Source of the DNA: Blautia liquoris
GTDB lineage: Bacteria; Bacillota; Clostridia; Lachnospirales; Lachnospiraceae
Direction of reading: 5' to 3'
Length of the DNA: 64,000 bases
Assembly: GCF_015159595.1 (NCBI RefSeq)
Contig: NZ_CP063304.1
Location: 1,550,001-1,614,000 of the forward strand
The translations under genes and the position numbers were made by a program. The notes below the pieces were generated by a model, which made no database searches, was not told the DNA's origin, and worked only from the letters and a program-made list of their open reading frames with translations. This document shows positions 1 through 7,862 of this stretch, in pieces. The first letter of the stretch is position 1. Every line of letters begins with the position of its first letter.

Positions 1-1
1 T

Positions 2-766
2 AAACCGGCTTCCACATTTGACGAATTGAAAAAAGAAGCAGAAGAGTTTAACAACCAGAAGGAAAATAAGTTCATATATTTGTCAGATGTCACTACCGGA
101 TCACCGATTTATCCGATGCTTGGCACCTATGGTTTCCGGCTTTTCGGTGAAAATGGAACGGACGAAGACCACCCTGGCTTTGACACACCGGAATTCGAAA
201 AAGGGCTGGAAGTTCTTGCGGATTATCACAATATTATGCCGATCTCATCTGGAGATCTGTCCAATGCTGATTTCCTTACGAATCAGTTTACGGAAGGAAA
301 GACTGGTTATCTGCTCGGAGGTCCGTGGAATGTGAAGACCTTTCGTGAAGCGGGCGTCGACTTTGGCGTCACTAATCTGGTAACGTATGACGGTCATGAA
401 CAGAAACCATTTGCATTTGTGCAGAACGCACACGTATCTGCATATACAAAGTATCCAAAGACAGCTCAGTTGTTTGCAGAGTTTCTGGTGTCTCCGGAAA
501 GCGCAGAACTTTTGTATTCGAAAGCCTTTAAGATTACTTCACGGTCAGATATTACATCTGTGGATGGATTAAAAGAGGACAAAGAATTAACTGCCATAGC
601 GAAAGCTTTTGAAAAGAGTATTCCAATGCCCAGTGCTCAGAGGATTTCTGCCTATTGGACGATTACTTCGAATATTGGACCTGCAGTATTTGATCAGCAG
701 ATGACTCCGAAGGAAGGCGCAAAAAAGGCACAGGAAGACTGGGATGCATTCTTGCAGACAGAATAG
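2..766 (+). CDS. Maltodextrin/cyclodextrin ABC transporter solute-binding protein (C-terminal part)
   Basis: The reading frame is open at the left edge, so only the C-terminal ~254 residues of a MalE-type extracellular binding protein are present; signal peptide and N-lobe lie outside. The segment with LTNQFTEGKTGYLLGGPWN and the run towards the end (FDQQMTPKEGAKKAQEDWD) are typical of maltose/maltodextrin/cyclodextrin binding proteins of the CUT1 family. It would capture alpha-glucans outside the cell and hand them to permeases that are not in the window. It sits directly before a cytosolic GH13 enzyme and a secreted cyclodextrin glucanotransferase, which favours cyclodextrins or maltodextrins as ligand. 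The ligand itself is inferred from context. Confidence 0.85.
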   Translation, partial: KPASTFDELKKEAEEFNNQKENKFIYLSDVTTGSPIYPMLGTYGFRLFGENGTDEDHPGFDTPEFEKGLEVLADYHNIMPISSGDLSNADFLTNQFTEGKTGYLLGGPWNVKTFREAGVDFGVTNLVTYDGHEQKPFAFVQNAHVSAYTKYPKTAQLFAEFLVSPESAELLYSKAFKITSRSDITSVDGLKEDKELTAIAKAFEKSIPMPSAQRISAYWTITSNIGPAVFDQQMTPKEGAKKAQEDWDAFLQTE

Positions 767-797
767 AGAGTGATTGTTAAGGAGGAGATATATAGTT

Positions 798-2534
798 TTG
801 AATTTACAAGCGATTTGCCATAGACCAAAAAGTAACTATGCATATGCCATCTGTGACAACACAATTCTTATTCGGATCCGAACAGCAAAAGGCGACTGCA
901 AGAGAGTTCGTTTGGTAATTGGTGTAAAGCACAAGTGGGCAGATAAAGAGACTTATGATATGGAGAAGACTGCATCGGATCACTTGTTTGATTACTATCA
1001 GTTCAGTTATCAAGTGAGAGAATCACAACTGGGGTATTATTTTCTGATCTCCGATGACACGACAACTGTTGTGTATTCGGAGTCAGGGTTTTCCCAAAAA
1101 TTTGATGATGAGAATGCTTATTTTCATTATTTTCAATATCCATATATCAATGAGCCAGATGTTCATAAGGTACCTGAATGGGTACATAAGGCAGTTTTTT
1201 ATCAGATCTTTGTGGATCGATTTGCCAGAGGAAATGACGGTTTTCAGGCAGACTTAAGGCCTTGGGGAGAGCTGCCGGATCCACACAGCTTTTACGGTGG
1301 AGATCTTAAAGGTATTCTGGATAAGCTTGATTATCTGTGTGATCTGGGAATCAATGCTCTATATCTGACACCAATTTTTAAATCGCCGAGCAATCACAAG
1401 TACGATACTTGCGATTACCGGGAGGTAGATCCGATGTTTGGCGATAAAGAGACATTGGTCAGGCTGGTTTGTGAAGCACATAAGAGAGGAATGCGGGTGG
1501 TGCTCGATGGCGTATTCAATCACTGCAGCTGGTATTTGCCGCAGTTTCAGGATGTCCTGAGAAATGGAGACAAGTCGAAATACAAGGACTGGTTTTATAT
1601 AGAAAGTTTTCCGATTACACGATATTCCGAAAAAGAGGTAAACGACTACAGCAGACCGCTTGATCTTTCAAATTTAAATTATAAAGTATTTGCCACGAGT
1701 CCGAATATGCCGAAACTTAATACAGAGAACAGGGAAATACGTCAGTATCTTCTGGATACGGTAGTCTATTGGATGCGGGAAGCAGATCTGGATGGCTGGC
1801 GTCTGGATGTATCGGATGAAGTGAGCCATGACTTTTGGCGTGAATTCCGCAAAGTAGTAAAGCAAGAGAATCCGGATACGCTGATTCTGGGCGAGAACTG
1901 GCATAATGCTTATCCTTGGCTTATCGGAGACCAGTTCGATGGTGTAATGAATTATCCATTTACAAAGTCTGCAATTGAGACATTTGCAATGGAAAGAAAA
2001 AATGCGGCTGATCTTGCAGCTGATCTGTCGGGATATCTGATGCAAAACACATGGCAGGCACAAAATGCTATGTTAAATCTTCTGGACAGTCACGATACTA
2101 TGCGGTTTCTTACCTGGTGTGATTATGATGAGGAGAAGTTAAAGATGGCGTGGATGCTGATGTTTACCTACGTAGGTATGCCGTGTATCTATTACGGGGA
2201 TGAGATCGGAATGTCCGGGAAGGGAGATCCGGACTGCAGGAGAACCTTTGAGTGGGATGAGAATAAATGGAATTTAGATTTGCATGAATTTGTGAAGGAC
2301 CTTATTCATATACGAAAAAAAAGGAAGTCTCTTCAATATGGAGGGATCAAAATATATACTGAGGACGAGGTGTTTTATCTGTATAGGGAACATAGGGAAG
2401 AAAAAACATTAATGGTATTGAATTTGACACAGAAAACAATCGCTCTTGAGAGGGGATGGAAATGTGCCCTGACTACTAGAAAATTTGAAGACGGAAATAT
2501 GAATTCGACGTCAAGTGCGATCTTTTATCTATAG
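798..2534 (+). CDS. Cytosolic GH13 alpha-glycosidase, cyclomaltodextrinase/neopullulanase type
   Basis: A GH13 enzyme of about 578 residues with no signal peptide, expected to hydrolyse imported cyclodextrins, maltodextrins or pullulan fragments in the cytoplasm. A short N-terminal beta domain (about residues 1-110, CBM34-like) precedes the (beta/alpha)8 barrel. The four conserved GH13 regions are visible: DGVFNHCS, GWRLDVSDEV (nucleophile D337), ILGENWH (acid/base E366) and LLDSHDT (D433). I chose the TTG at 798 because AAGGAGGAG at 779-787 lies 10 bases upstream; an in-frame TTG at 774 has no such site. The gene follows the binding protein by about 30 bases, so both are probably in one operon. 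Neopullulanase, cyclomaltodextrinase and maltogenic amylase cannot be told apart here. Confidence 0.87.
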   Translation: MNLQAICHRPKSNYAYAICDNTILIRIRTAKGDCKRVRLVIGVKHKWADKETYDMEKTASDHLFDYYQFSYQVRESQLGYYFLISDDTTTVVYSESGFSQKFDDENAYFHYFQYPYINEPDVHKVPEWVHKAVFYQIFVDRFARGNDGFQADLRPWGELPDPHSFYGGDLKGILDKLDYLCDLGINALYLTPIFKSPSNHKYDTCDYREVDPMFGDKETLVRLVCEAHKRGMRVVLDGVFNHCSWYLPQFQDVLRNGDKSKYKDWFYIESFPITRYSEKEVNDYSRPLDLSNLNYKVFATSPNMPKLNTENREIRQYLLDTVVYWMREADLDGWRLDVSDEVSHDFWREFRKVVKQENPDTLILGENWHNAYPWLIGDQFDGVMNYPFTKSAIETFAMERKNAADLAADLSGYLMQNTWQAQNAMLNLLDSHDTMRFLTWCDYDEEKLKMAWMLMFTYVGMPCIYYGDEIGMSGKGDPDCRRTFEWDENKWNLDLHEFVKDLIHIRKKRKSLQYGGIKIYTEDEVFYLYREHREEKTLMVLNLTQKTIALERGWKCALTTRKFEDGNMNSTSSAIFYL

Positions 2535-2564
2535 GGGAAAGACTATAATGTAGGGAGAAGTTTT

Positions 2565-4739
2565 ATGAATAACAGTTCAAGCAGGAAAAGAGTAGTTATA
2601 TGTAAACTTTCAACAGTTGCTGTGATCTCAATGATAATTTGCGCTCTTGCAATCAACAACACCTTATCAGTCTGGGGATACAGCGAGTCAACTAAAGATT
2701 CATCGGTAGAAAATTCTTCAAGTTTTTCTACCGACGTGATATACCAAATTGTAACAGATCGATTTTTGGATGGGAATCCTGGAAACAATCCCCAGGGGGA
2801 TGCTTTTGATGTAAATAATATGAGAAAGTATCATGGAGGTGATTGGGCAGGAATTGTAGAAAAACTAAACGATGGATATTTCACAAAGATGGGGATTACA
2901 GCTTTATGGATTTCATCTCCTGTTGAAAATATTACAACAATTGATCCATCAAACAATACAGCATCATATCATGGATATTGGGGACGAGATTTTTTTAGGA
3001 CTAATGAAGCTTTTGGAACGATGAAGGACTTCCAGAAAATGATTGATGTGGCTCATGAAAAAGACATTAAGATTGTTATTGATTTTGTTCCGAACCATAC
3101 CTCAACAGCAGAGTTAGGGAATACAATATTTCCTGAAGATGGAAGGCTGTACCGAGACGGAAAATTGGTGAGTGGTTTTAAGACGGATAGTAAAAATATC
3201 TTTAACCATGAAAGCTGGACAGATTTTAGCACGTATGAAAATGGAATATACCATAGCATGTATGGTCTTGCAGATTTAAATCAATTGAACCCCGCAATAG
3301 ATAGTTATCTGAAAGAGTCTATTGATCAATGGCTTGACTTAGGTGTTGATGGAATTCGTGTAGATGCCGTAAAACATATGCCAGAGGGATGGCAGAAGAG
3401 TTGGTTAAGTAATATATACGGGGAGCATCAAACCTTTATATTTGGAGAATGGTTTACAGGATCGACAGATTCAGATAAACAGATGGAAGATTTCGCTAAT
3501 AAAAGTGGAATGAGTTTGTTGGATTTTAGATTTGCAAATGCTGTTCGTAATACGATCGGTGAAAAAAATATGACGATGAAGCAATTATACAATGTAATGG
3601 ATTCAAGGTCTTCTGATTTTGAGGAAGTGAATGATCAAGTGACCTTTATTGACAATCATGATATGGAACGTTTTATGTCGTTATCTGAAAATGATTCGAA
3701 GGCGGTAGATCTTGCTTATGTTTTATTGCTGACGTCAAATGGTATTCCTACTATTTATTATGGATCTGAGCAGTATTTGCAAGGTGAGAGTGATCCTGAT
3801 AATAGAGCCGACATGCCTTCGTTTACTACTGATTCAAATGCATATAAAATAATCGGAAGCTTGGCGCCACTTAGAAAAACAAACCCGGCTTTAGCTTATG
3901 GAACACTGGAAGAAAGATGGCTTAACAATGATGTGATGATTTTTGAAAGAGAATTTGCAGGAAGTGTTGTATTGACAGCGGTAAACCGCAGTCAGAGAGA
4001 TTATGATATTCAAAATTTAGTCACAAGTCTCCCTTATGGAGAATATCAGGATGTATTAACCGGAATCATGGGCGGCGAATCTATTACTGTCTCCAAAGAG
4101 GGCAAAGTCAAGCCGTTTAAAGTAAAAGCTGGTGAATCTGCGGTGTGGGAATATACTAAAGCTGATATCGAGAATCCTAGAATAGGAAACGTTGATCCAA
4201 TGATGGGAATTTGCGGAAATGATGTGACAATTACAGGAAGAGGATTTGGAGAAAAAACAGGAATAGTCTATTTTGGAGAAATCACTGCAAATGTCCAAGC
4301 GTGGAGTGACAGTAAAATTACAGTAAATGTACCTAATTTAAATGCCGGTAAATATAATTTAAAAGTTGTTTCAGCGAATAATAAAGAAAGTAATATGTAT
4401 AAAAATTTTGAAGTGTTAAGCGGAAAACAGACGACAGTTAGATTTATAGTAAACAATGCTGAGACATTTTATGGGTCTAACGTTTATTTGGTTGGAAATG
4501 TATATGAACTGGGGAACTGGGATACGTCTAAGGCGATTGGACCATTGTTTAATTCAACCTCTACAATAGGAGTATATCCAACATGGTTTTATGATGTAAA
4601 TGTTCCGGCGGGAAGAAACATAGAATATAAGTTTGTGAAAATTGACACGGATGGAAAAGTGAATTGGGAGGGCGGTGAAAACCATAAATTTAAAGTACCG
4701 GATGACGAAACTGCAGAAATCATTGTAAATTGGAAGTGA
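2565..4739 (+). CDS. Secreted cyclodextrin glucanotransferase (CGTase)
   Basis: A 724-residue secreted GH13 enzyme. Residues ~8-40 form a basic and then hydrophobic signal peptide. The GH13 catalytic domain has DFVPNHTS, GIRVDAVKHM (nucleophile D267), FGEWFTG (acid/base E295) and FIDNHDM (D366). After a beta domain comes an IPT/TIG domain (about 545-620, NVDPMMGICGNDVTITGRGF) and a C-terminal CBM20 starch-binding domain (about 628-724, VYLVGNVYELGNWD). This A-C-TIG-CBM20 order is that of CGTases and maltogenic alpha-amylases. Y233 in MYGLAD aligns with the central tyrosine that favours cyclisation in CGTases. The enzyme should turn starch into cyclodextrins outside the cell. Start ATG has GGGAG at 2553-2557. 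The gene is more AT-rich than its neighbour. Confidence 0.85.
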   Translation: MNNSSSRKRVVICKLSTVAVISMIICALAINNTLSVWGYSESTKDSSVENSSSFSTDVIYQIVTDRFLDGNPGNNPQGDAFDVNNMRKYHGGDWAGIVEKLNDGYFTKMGITALWISSPVENITTIDPSNNTASYHGYWGRDFFRTNEAFGTMKDFQKMIDVAHEKDIKIVIDFVPNHTSTAELGNTIFPEDGRLYRDGKLVSGFKTDSKNIFNHESWTDFSTYENGIYHSMYGLADLNQLNPAIDSYLKESIDQWLDLGVDGIRVDAVKHMPEGWQKSWLSNIYGEHQTFIFGEWFTGSTDSDKQMEDFANKSGMSLLDFRFANAVRNTIGEKNMTMKQLYNVMDSRSSDFEEVNDQVTFIDNHDMERFMSLSENDSKAVDLAYVLLLTSNGIPTIYYGSEQYLQGESDPDNRADMPSFTTDSNAYKIIGSLAPLRKTNPALAYGTLEERWLNNDVMIFEREFAGSVVLTAVNRSQRDYDIQNLVTSLPYGEYQDVLTGIMGGESITVSKEGKVKPFKVKAGESAVWEYTKADIENPRIGNVDPMMGICGNDVTITGRGFGEKTGIVYFGEITANVQAWSDSKITVNVPNLNAGKYNLKVVSANNKESNMYKNFEVLSGKQTTVRFIVNNAETFYGSNVYLVGNVYELGNWDTSKAIGPLFNSTSTIGVYPTWFYDVNVPAGRNIEYKFVKIDTDGKVNWEGGENHKFKVPDDETAEIIVNWK

Positions 4740-4796
4740 GAGTATGATTTTGTCCTGGCTGTGAAAAAGCATTTTGTAGTATAATATTGAAAAATA

Positions 4797-4850
4797 TAAT
4801 CCCTGTCGTCTGATATGATAAAATTCTACTCAGCGGCAGGGTATAATTTT
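4797..4850 (+). terminator. Probable terminator after the CGTase gene
   Basis: Inverted repeat CCCTGTCG (4801-4808) with CGGCAGGG (4834-4841), extended by CTG/CAG inside, followed by the U-rich tail TATAATTTTATC. It lies 60 bases after the CGTase stop and before the promoter of the next operon. The loop is long, so efficiency is uncertain. Confidence 0.5.
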
Positions 4851-4871
4851 ATCAAAAATTGATCTTGAATA

Positions 4872-4900
4872 TGGATATTTCCTTTCCAAAATGGTATAAT
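4872..4900 (+). promoter_or_regulatory. Promoter of the hipBA operon
   Basis: Extended -10 element TGGTATAAT (4892-4900) with a weak -35 TGGATA at 4872-4877, spacing 17. It lies ~85 bases before the antitoxin start, leaving a short leader. The rest of the 246-base gap between the CGTase gene and hipB holds only the terminator-like hairpin. No clear palindromic HipB operator was found. Confidence 0.55.
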
Positions 4901-4985
4901 ACAAGAGTAATATGTTATCCCTTATCTGTTTAGCAAAGTGTAATGGATAAGATATTAGCTCTAATTATAAGGGAGAGTTGGAGAA

Positions 4986-5309
4986 ATGTTAGACAATTTT
5001 AAGTACCCCAAAGAAATCGCAAGAGATGTTGCTTTACAGGAAAAGAAAAAAAGAAAACGAAAAAAAATGACACAGAAAGAATTAAGCGAAAGGACAGGAA
5101 TAAGCCTTGCTTCTTTAAAACGCTTTGAACAGACAGGAGAGATTTCTTTTGTTTCTTTAATAAAAATAGCGGATATACTGGGCGAAAAAGAGGTAGTTGG
5201 AAAACTGTTTACTAGTAAAGACTATCAATCTATTCAGGAGGTTATCGATGAGAGAAATCAAGAGTCTGACCGTAAAATATCATGGAAGAACAGTAGGAAC
5301 TCTGGCTGA
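4986..5309 (+). CDS. HipB-like antitoxin, XRE-family DNA-binding protein
   Basis: A 107-residue protein with a lysine-rich N-terminus and a helix-turn-helix of the XRE/Cro type at about residues 30-75 (MTQKELSERTGISLASLKRFEQ). It is expected to bind and neutralise the HipA-type kinase next door and to repress its own operon. The start has a good site, GGGAGAGTTGGAG at 4971-4983. The last 62 bases overlap the start of hipA in another frame, which fixes a tight stoichiometric coupling. Length is close to the usual ~90-110 residues for HipB. Assignment is by HTH plus the HipA neighbour. Confidence 0.82.
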   Translation: MLDNFKYPKEIARDVALQEKKKRKRKKMTQKELSERTGISLASLKRFEQTGEISFVSLIKIADILGEKEVVGKLFTSKDYQSIQEVIDERNQESDRKISWKNSRNSG

Positions 5310-6372
5310 GACAATAGAAAAAAAAGGTGCATTCCAATATGATAGAGAATGGTTGAAAGATGGTTTTTCCATCAGTCCATTAAGCCTTCCCCTAGAGACA
5401 AAAGTCTTTATACCAAAGACCAATGTTCTGGAAGGCCTGTTTGGCGTGTTTGCAGATTCTCTTCCGGATGGATGGGGAAGACTCCTGGTAGATCGAATGC
5501 TTTTGACTCGTGGCATATCTCCGGCCGAAGTTTCTCCTGCCCAGAGACTTGGAATTGTTGGGAGTACAGGCATGGGTGCATTGGAATATTATCCGGAATT
5601 GATGCAGCTGGATGAAAAAGAACGGATGGACTTTGACCAGATGTCACAAGAGTGTAGTAAGATTTTAAATGAGCAGAAAAGTGAGAACCTCGATACCTTG
5701 TTTATACTGGGAGGTTCTTCTGGTGGAGCAAGGCCAAAAGTGCTGCTTTCCTTAAATGGTGAATCATGGATTGTGAAGTTCCCATCTTCTTATGATCGAA
5801 AATCAATAGGTGAAGAGGAATACCGATATATGAAATGTGCCAGAAGATGTGAGATCACTGTGCCGGAAGTACAATTGTTTCCATCGAAAAAATCGAAAGG
5901 GTATTTTGGCGTAAAGCGTTTTGACAGACTGGATGGCGGGAAAGTTCATATGCTGACGGCTTCTGGTCTGCTGGAAACATCACATAGAATTCCCAATCTG
6001 GACTATCATGATCTGATGAAATTAACCTATCTTCTCACAAAGAACACTCAGGAGATGGAGGAGATGTACCGGAGAATGTGCTTTAATGTTTATGCCCACA
6101 ACAGGGATGATCATTCAAAAAACTTTAGTTTCTTATACGATGAAGGGGAAAAAAGATGGGAATTGTCTCCTGTCTACGATTTGACTTACAGCAATTCAAT
6201 CGGCGGTGAACATGCCACCTGTGTTAATGGTAATGGAAAGGATCCGGGGATAGAGGAACTGCTTGCGGTAGGAACAAAGGCGGGAATTTTGGAAAGTAAA
6301 GCCAGGAGAATCGCAAAAAAAACAGAAGAGATTGTGAGAACTGAGCTGAAAGATATATTGGACTCATATTAG
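5248..6372 (+). CDS. HipA-like serine/threonine kinase toxin
   Basis: A 374-residue HipA-family kinase. The N-terminal coupling domain (about 1-100, MREIKSLTVKYHGRTVGTLA) is followed by the kinase domain with a glycine/serine loop GGSSGGARPKVLL, the catalytic segment AHNRDDHSKNF (D287/D288) and the metal-binding YDLTYS. In known systems HipA phosphorylates aminoacyl-tRNA synthetases and induces growth arrest; the target here is unknown. I chose the ATG at 5248 because AGGAGG at 5236-5241 is correctly spaced and the protein then starts where HipA homologues start. The start lies 62 bases inside hipB. All visible catalytic motifs are intact, so the toxin is probably active. Confidence 0.85.
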   Translation: MREIKSLTVKYHGRTVGTLAETIEKKGAFQYDREWLKDGFSISPLSLPLETKVFIPKTNVLEGLFGVFADSLPDGWGRLLVDRMLLTRGISPAEVSPAQRLGIVGSTGMGALEYYPELMQLDEKERMDFDQMSQECSKILNEQKSENLDTLFILGGSSGGARPKVLLSLNGESWIVKFPSSYDRKSIGEEEYRYMKCARRCEITVPEVQLFPSKKSKGYFGVKRFDRLDGGKVHMLTASGLLETSHRIPNLDYHDLMKLTYLLTKNTQEMEEMYRRMCFNVYAHNRDDHSKNFSFLYDEGEKRWELSPVYDLTYSNSIGGEHATCVNGNGKDPGIEELLAVGTKAGILESKARRIAKKTEEIVRTELKDILDSY

Positions 6373-6391
6373 ATAGATACTCCAAAACAAC

Positions 6392-6420
6392 TTGCAAACA
6401 ATGAACTAGATTGATATAAT
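6392..6420 (+). promoter_or_regulatory. Strong promoter directly before miaB
   Basis: TTGCAA (6392-6397), a 17-base spacer, then TATAAT (6415-6420) with a TGn extension. The expected transcription start falls at about 6427, the A of the miaB ATG, so the transcript may be leaderless. Confidence 0.65.
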
Positions 6421-6426
6421 GATAAA

Positions 6427-7860
6427 ATGGAAAAAAACTTATTAGAGAAAATAAATCAGGCACCTGAAGAGGAGCCTGCGAGACAATATTTTTTTATGAA
6501 ACTGGCAAAAGAGCTGGTGGAGGCAAAAAGCAAAGAGGCCAAAAGGCCTCTTACATTTGACGTTGTGACATTCGGATGTCAGATGAACGCAAGAGATTCT
6601 GAGAAACTGGTAGGAATTCTGGAAGGTGCAGGTTACATAAAATCAGAAAGTGAGGAGTCGGATTTTGTGATCTATAATACCTGCACAGTTCGAGAAAATG
6701 CCAACTTGAAGGTTTATGGACGACTGGGCAGTCTGAAGCGGGTAAAGAGGAGAAATCCTCATATGATGATAGGATTATGCGGTTGTATGATGCAGGAATC
6801 ACAAGTGGTTGAGAAGATTAAAAAGAGTTATCCCTTTGTAGATCTGATTTTCGGAACGCATAATATCTATAAATTCGCCGAATTATTAGTATATGCACTG
6901 GTAAATAATTCAATGGTTATTGATGTCTGGAAAGACACGGATCGAATCGTGGAGAATCTTCCAGTGGACAGAAAGTATTCGTTTAAGTCCGGGGTAAATA
7001 TTATGTTTGGCTGCAACAATTTCTGCAGCTACTGTATTGTCCCTTATGTCAGGGGGAGAGAACGCAGCCGGAATCCGGAGGATATCATATCGGAAATCAA
7101 TCAATTGGTTTCTGACGGAGTAAAAGAGGTTATGCTTTTGGGACAGAATGTAAACTCCTATGGTAAGAACCTCGAATATCCTGTGACATTTGCAGAACTT
7201 CTGGAGAAGATTGCTGCTATTGAGGGTGTTGAGAGAATTCGATTTATGACTTCTCATCCGAAAGACTTATCCGATGAACTGATCCGTGTGATGGGTCGAT
7301 ATCCAAAAATCTGTAATCATCTTCATCTGCCCCTGCAGTCGGGGAGCTCAAAGATCTTAAAGGATATGAACAGGCATTATACGAAAGAAGAGTATCTCCT
7401 TCTTGTTGACAAAATCCGAAAAAGTGTGCCGGACATTTCACTGACCACGGATATTATTGTAGGATATCCGGGGGAGACAGAAAAAGATTTTGAACAGACC
7501 ATGGATGTTGTGAGAAAGGTGCGCTACGACAGTGTATTTACTTTTATTTATTCAAAACGGACAGGAACACCTGCCGCTGCAAGGGAAGAGCAGGTACCAA
7601 AGGATGTGGTAAAAGATCGCTTTAACCGCCTGCTAAAGGAAGTACAAACCATTTCCGCTGAACAGATCAACCGTTTTTTAGGTACCGTTCAAGAGGTTTT
7701 GGTGGAAGGTGTGAATGAGCAAGATCCTTCACTTGTCACCGGAAGAATGACGAATAATGTACTGGTTCATTTTCCCGGAGATGTATCCATGATCGGGACA
7801 TTTCGTCAGGTACACCTCGAAACTTGCAAAGGTTTTTACTATATGGGAAAAGAGAGATAA
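6427..7860 (+). CDS. miaB: tRNA-2-methylthio-N6-dimethylallyladenosine synthase MiaB
   Basis: A 477-residue radical-SAM methylthiotransferase that adds the 2-methylthio group to isopentenyl-A37 of tRNAs. The N-terminal MTTase domain begins with FGCQMNARDSEK; its three cysteines bind the second iron-sulfur cluster. The radical-SAM signature CNNFCSYC is in the middle, followed by the GETEKDFEQT region, and a TRAM domain closes the protein (about 400-470). The first 45 residues match the usual clostridial N-terminal extension, which supports the ATG at 6427. No Shine-Dalgarno site precedes it; a strong -10 lies 6 bases upstream instead. The substrate-forming enzyme MiaA is encoded in the same operon, three genes downstream. 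Confidence 0.95.
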   Translation: MEKNLLEKINQAPEEEPARQYFFMKLAKELVEAKSKEAKRPLTFDVVTFGCQMNARDSEKLVGILEGAGYIKSESEESDFVIYNTCTVRENANLKVYGRLGSLKRVKRRNPHMMIGLCGCMMQESQVVEKIKKSYPFVDLIFGTHNIYKFAELLVYALVNNSMVIDVWKDTDRIVENLPVDRKYSFKSGVNIMFGCNNFCSYCIVPYVRGRERSRNPEDIISEINQLVSDGVKEVMLLGQNVNSYGKNLEYPVTFAELLEKIAAIEGVERIRFMTSHPKDLSDELIRVMGRYPKICNHLHLPLQSGSSKILKDMNRHYTKEEYLLLVDKIRKSVPDISLTTDIIVGYPGETEKDFEQTMDVVRKVRYDSVFTFIYSKRTGTPAAAREEQVPKDVVKDRFNRLLKEVQTISAEQINRFLGTVQEVLVEGVNEQDPSLVTGRMTNNVLVHFPGDVSMIGTFRQVHLETCKGFYYMGKER

Positions 7861-7862
7861 TT

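Noticed and set aside
774-797. TTG at 774 as the start of the GH13 enzyme
   Set aside because: The Shine-Dalgarno AAGGAGGAG would be inside the coding region; the TTG at 798 is correctly spaced.
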